DNA from: Mycobacterium alsense
GTDB taxonomy: Bacteria; Actinomycetota; Actinomycetes; Mycobacteriales; Mycobacteriaceae
NCBI RefSeq assembly: GCF_002086635.1
Contig: NZ_MVHD01000006.1
Location: forward strand, 103,199 to 167,198
Direction: 5' to 3'
Length of the DNA stretch: 64,000 nt
The notes under the pieces are model-generated. The model did not search any database, had not been told where the DNA came from, and was given only the letters and a program-made list of their open reading frames with translations. The position numbers and the translations under genes are program-made. Shown here piece by piece: positions 61,131 through 64,000 of the stretch; position 1 is the stretch's first letter, and the number at the start of each line of letters is the position of its first letter.

Positions 61131-61789
61131 ACAGGGCGGCCGAGCGCGGGCTGTGGCTGCGTGACCCCGCGCACCGCGGGGACCTGGCCGCGTTCGTCGA
61201 TCACGCGCTGCGGCTGGACGGCTCCACGGTCGTTCGGCTGCGCGCGCGATCGGCGGGGCAGCTGACCGCCTGGGTGGCAACGGGTTTCGACGTGCTGGCC
61301 AGCCGGGTGGTGGTCGGCAGGGTGCGGCCGGACGACCTGTCGGTGGCCGCGGACTCCCTGGCGCGCGGCCTGTCGGCGGCCGACGCCTCGGGTTACGTCG
61401 ACCCGGGCTTCGCGATGGACTCCGCGTGGCGTGCGGCGCTGCCGCCGGAATCCGGCTTCACCCACCTCGACGATGTGCCCGCCCGGGTGATGCTGGACCT
61501 GGCGCAGCGCGGCGCGCAACTCGCCAAGGAGCACGGTAGTTCGCACGGCCCGCCGGTCTCGCTGCTCGACCAGGAGGTCATCCGGGTCAGCTCGGCCGAC
61601 GTCAGCGTCGGGTTGCCGATGCGCTGCGTTTTGGCGTTGACCGCCATGGGTTTCCTGCCGCAGTCGCCCGCCGGCGCCACCGCCGACGAGGCGGTCCGGG
61701 TCCGGATCCTGCCGTCGTGGTTGCGGATCGACGCCAAGTTCGGCTCGGTGTACCGCCGCCGCGGCCACGCCGCGCTGGTGCTGCGCTGA
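61115..61789 (+). CDS. Conserved hypothetical protein (Rv2474c-like)
   Basis: The 224-residue soluble protein starts at a GTG inside the thioesterase gene (16-bp overlap). It has no motif I recognise. The N-terminal part (AERGLWLRDPAHRGDLAAFVD) and later ALPPESGFTHLDDVPARVM look like a folded alpha/beta protein. Codon use is normal for the genome. It ends 13 bp from the convergent aglA. Confidence 0.8.
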   Translation: MDPGLDRAAERGLWLRDPAHRGDLAAFVDHALRLDGSTVVRLRARSAGQLTAWVATGFDVLASRVVVGRVRPDDLSVAADSLARGLSAADASGYVDPGFAMDSAWRAALPPESGFTHLDDVPARVMLDLAQRGAQLAKEHGSSHGPPVSLLDQEVIRVSSADVSVGLPMRCVLALTAMGFLPQSPAGATADEAVRVRILPSWLRIDAKFGSVYRRRGHAALVLR

Positions 61790-61802
61790 AGCCTCGCGCG
61801 GG

Positions 61803-63383
61803 TCAGACCAGCCACGCCGCCGCGTCCGGCGGCAGCTTCCGGTCAACCAGCGGCGCGCTGGCCAAGATGAGTTCCCCCTGCGGAAGCGCCATCGGGCGGC
61901 GGCCGGCGTTGAGCGCGCACACCAGGCCCCCGTCCAGGCGCCGGAACACCACCGCGCCGCGCGGCGACTTCTGCCACTCGATCTCGGTGCCGCGGAATTC
62001 GCCGCGCTCCCTGCGGGTTTGGAGCGCGCGCCGAAAAAAGGACAGGGTCGACGAGGGGTCGCCGAGCTGCCGTTCCACCGTCAGCGCCGCCCAGTCCGCC
62101 GGCATCGGCAGCCAGGTGTCGGCGCCGGTGGAGAACCCGAACGGGGGCGCGGCGCCCGACCACGGGAGCGGGACCCGGCACTTGTCGCGCCCGCGTTCGG
62201 TGTGCCCGGAGCGTTCCCACGTCGGATCCTGGAGCACCTCGTCGGGCAGCGGCACGTCGGGCAGGCCCAGCTCCTCGCCGTTGTAGATGAACACCGCGCC
62301 CGGCAGGGCGAGCATCACCATCGCCATGGCCCGCGCCCGGCGCAGCCCGAGCTCGCCGCCGCCGTAGCGGGTGACCTCGCGGCCCACGTCGTGGTTGGAC
62401 AGCGTCCAGGTCGGGGTGGCGTTCACGAGCGCGGTCGCCGCCAGCGAGTTGACGATCGCGTCGCGGACTTCGCTTGCCGCGAAGTCGATTTGGGCGAGGC
62501 GGAAGTTGAACCCGAGATGCAGCTCGTCGGGCCGCAGGTACTCCGCCCAGCGGGCGTTGTCGGTGACCCACACCTCGCCGACGGTCACCGCCCCGGGATA
62601 GTCGTCGACGACCGCGCGGATGCCGCGGTGGATGTCGTGCACGCGGGGGTGGTTGAACCGCGGGTCGTCGTCGTTGTGGCGCAGGATCTTGGCCAGGCCC
62701 TCGGGCGCGTCGGCCAGGTCGGACGGCTTGGCCATCCCGTGCGCCACGTCGATGCGAAACCCGTCCACCCCGCGGTCCAGCCAGAAGCGCAGCGTCTTCT
62801 CGAAGTCGTCGAAGACGTCGGGGTGCTCCCAGTTCAGGTCGGGCTGTTCGGCGTCGAACAGGTGCAGATACCACTGGCCCGGGTTGCCGTCGGGTTCGGT
62901 CACCCGGGTCCAGGCCGGCCCGCCGAACACCGACAGCCAATTGTTGGGCGGCCGCTCGCCCGCGGGGCCGCGCCCGTCGCGGAAGTAGTAGCGGTCCCGC
63001 GCCGCCGTGCCCGGCCCGGCCTCCAGGGCCGCGACAAACCAGGGGTGCTGGGAACTGGTGTGGTTGGGCACCACGTCCATCGTCACCTTGATGCCCCGCC
63101 GGTGCGCGGCGTCGACCAGGCGCTCGAATGCGGCCAGCCCGCCGAACAACGGGTCGATGTCGCGGGGGTCGGCGACGTCGTAGCCGTGGTCGGCCATCGG
63201 GGAGACGGTGACCGGGTTGAGCCAGATGGCGTCGACGCCCAGTCGTTGCAGGTGTTCCAGGCGGGCCGTCAGCCCGTCGAGGTCACCGATCCCGTCGCCG
63301 TCGCTGTCGGCGAACGACCGCGGATACACCTGGTAGAAGACCGCGCTCGTCCACCACGGCTCGGCGCTCCTGCTGCCCGGCAT
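61803..63383 (-). CDS. aglA: Alpha-glucosidase AglA (GH13)
   Basis: The 526-residue GH13 enzyme has a (beta/alpha)8 barrel with the conserved regions DVVPNH (about 103-108), the nucleophile D212 in GFRIDVAHG, the acid/base E270 in VGEVW and the transition-state-binding H331-D332 in LSNHD. It should release glucose from alpha-glucosides such as maltose or trehalose-type sugars. The ATG at 63383 overlaps the glbO stop (TGATG), so the two genes form an operon, as with Rv2470 and Rv2471. Confidence 0.93.
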   Translation of the reverse strand: MPGSRSAEPWWTSAVFYQVYPRSFADSDGDGIGDLDGLTARLEHLQRLGVDAIWLNPVTVSPMADHGYDVADPRDIDPLFGGLAAFERLVDAAHRRGIKVTMDVVPNHTSSQHPWFVAALEAGPGTAARDRYYFRDGRGPAGERPPNNWLSVFGGPAWTRVTEPDGNPGQWYLHLFDAEQPDLNWEHPDVFDDFEKTLRFWLDRGVDGFRIDVAHGMAKPSDLADAPEGLAKILRHNDDDPRFNHPRVHDIHRGIRAVVDDYPGAVTVGEVWVTDNARWAEYLRPDELHLGFNFRLAQIDFAASEVRDAIVNSLAATALVNATPTWTLSNHDVGREVTRYGGGELGLRRARAMAMVMLALPGAVFIYNGEELGLPDVPLPDEVLQDPTWERSGHTERGRDKCRVPLPWSGAAPPFGFSTGADTWLPMPADWAALTVERQLGDPSSTLSFFRRALQTRRERGEFRGTEIEWQKSPRGAVVFRRLDGGLVCALNAGRRPMALPQGELILASAPLVDRKLPPDAAAWLV

Positions 63384-63772
63384 CAAAATGTCGCGTTGAC
63401 CAGGGAGTGCGCGGCCATTTCGAGGTAGTCGAGCAGCTCGCGGCGATGCTCGTCGTCAAGCGTGCGGGAGTCGATGGAGGCGACCGCGGTGTGCATGCAC
63501 CGCAGCCAGGCGTCGCGCTCGATGGGGGTGATGCGGAACGGGGCGTGACGCATCCGCAGCCGCGGGTGCCCGCGCCGCTCGGAGTAGGTGCGCGGGCCGC
63601 CCCAGTACTGCTCGAGGAACATGCGCAACCGCTCTTCGGCGCCGGCCAGGTCGTCTTCGGGATACAGCTGGCTCAAAATCTCGTCCTCGGGCACCTGCGC
63701 GTAAAACCGCGACACGATCGCATCGAAGGTCTCGGCGCCGCCGACGGCATCGTAAAAGCTCACCTGGGTCAT
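63383..63772 (-). CDS. glbO: Truncated haemoglobin O
   Basis: The 129-residue group II truncated globin has proximal His76 (MRHAPF), TyrB10 at 24, TyrCD1 at 37 and TrpG8 at 89, which stabilise bound O2. The proposed roles are O2 handling and NO protection. The start at 63772 gives [12 protein letters not shown], close to the M. tuberculosis [11 protein letters not shown]. An ATG three codons upstream (63781) is also possible. The GGAGG before 63772 is unusually close. Confidence 0.92.
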   Translation of the reverse strand: MTQVSFYDAVGGAETFDAIVSRFYAQVPEDEILSQLYPEDDLAGAEERLRMFLEQYWGGPRTYSERRGHPRLRMRHAPFRITPIERDAWLRCMHTAVASIDSRTLDDEHRRELLDYLEMAAHSLVNATF

Positions 63773-63878
63773 CGCCTCCATTGTGATGCATCGCGGTGTT
63801 CACCCGATCGACACGCCTCGCACCAGCAATAAGGGTGCGTTCGGCGGCAAATCATGGTGGACTATCGGCGGAGGATCC

Positions 63879-64000
63879 ATGGCGCATGGCAAGAGACGCC
63901 GCGGCCACCGCAGTTCCGGTGCCGCGGCAGGGTTAACCGGGCCCGCAACCGCGTCACCCCTGCATAGCGTTTCCCACCGCCCCACGGCCGGCGCCGATAC
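63879..64000 (+). CDS. N-terminus of a hypothetical protein (Rv2469c-like position)
   Basis: An ATG with GGAGGATCC immediately upstream opens a frame reading MAHGKRRRGHRSSGAAAG and continuing past the window end. The basic N-terminus and position suggest the Rv2469c orthologue, which I recall as an HNH-type protein. Nothing in the visible 40 codons shows that domain. Confidence 0.55.
   Translation, partial: MAHGKRRRGHRSSGAAAGLTGPATASPLHSVSHRPTAGAD

Overview
The window looks like a chromosome segment of a slow-growing Mycobacterium, most like the M. avium complex or a close relative. The DNA is very GC-rich with strong third-position GC. Most proteins closely match what I remember of M. tuberculosis proteins, and the gene order largely follows the M. 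tuberculosis stretch Rv2518c to Rv2469c. All names given by synteny come from memory of that genome, not from a search.

Left part (1-14.8 kb). A partial DUF3556 membrane protein, tRNA-Lys, a divergent Eis-like acetyltransferase, an MMPL transporter and a DMT-type membrane protein come first. They are followed by the L,D-transpeptidase LppS/LdtMt2, a small membrane protein, tRNA-His, oligoribonuclease (orn), a HerA/DUF853-type ATPase whose 3' end is frameshifted, the mycolate reductase cmrA, an MFS transporter and a proline-rich MmpS-like membrane protein.

Branched-chain catabolic block (14.2-26.2 kb). The TetR repressor bkaR faces fadD35, accD1, accA1, fadE19, a MaoC hydratase, citE and the branched-chain keto-acid dehydrogenase genes bkdA, bkdB and bkdC. 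Most of these genes overlap by 4 bp. Together they cover keto-acid decarboxylation, acyl-CoA dehydrogenation, 3-methylcrotonyl-CoA carboxylation, hydration and C-C lysis in leucine breakdown. Two copies of a GTTAAT-N4-A(C/T)TAAC palindrome lie before fadD35 and accD1 and are probably the BkaR operators. The scoA-scoB CoA-transferase pair that sits here in M. tuberculosis is missing.

Accessory block (27.4-44.1 kb). It lies between echA14 and lipQ, which I recall as neighbours in M. tuberculosis. Its centre is a 9.6-kb gene that fuses a fatty acyl-AMP ligase, an acyl carrier domain, a fully reducing methylmalonyl-type polyketide synthase module, a second carrier domain and a condensation/PapA-like acyltransferase. 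A UbiE-like methyltransferase follows it. Next come a cutinase, a hypothetical protein, and an operon of a DUF1214 protein, a sulfotransferase, a TetR regulator and an SDR. The block ends with an amidohydrolase remnant, a small gene under a twin palindromic operator, and tRNA-Arg. This is the best candidate for an undescribed system: an all-in-one FadD-Pks-Pap machine for a methyl-branched lipid.

Right part (44.4-64 kb). Conserved mycobacterial core: lipQ, a WS/DGAT-like acyltransferase, plsC and plsB2 (acylglycerol synthesis), a CopD/CtaG membrane protein, an SSB paralogue, the ABC-F factor ettA, the large NAD-glutamate dehydrogenase gdh, a hotdog thioesterase, a conserved hypothetical protein, aglA, glbO and the start of a further gene.
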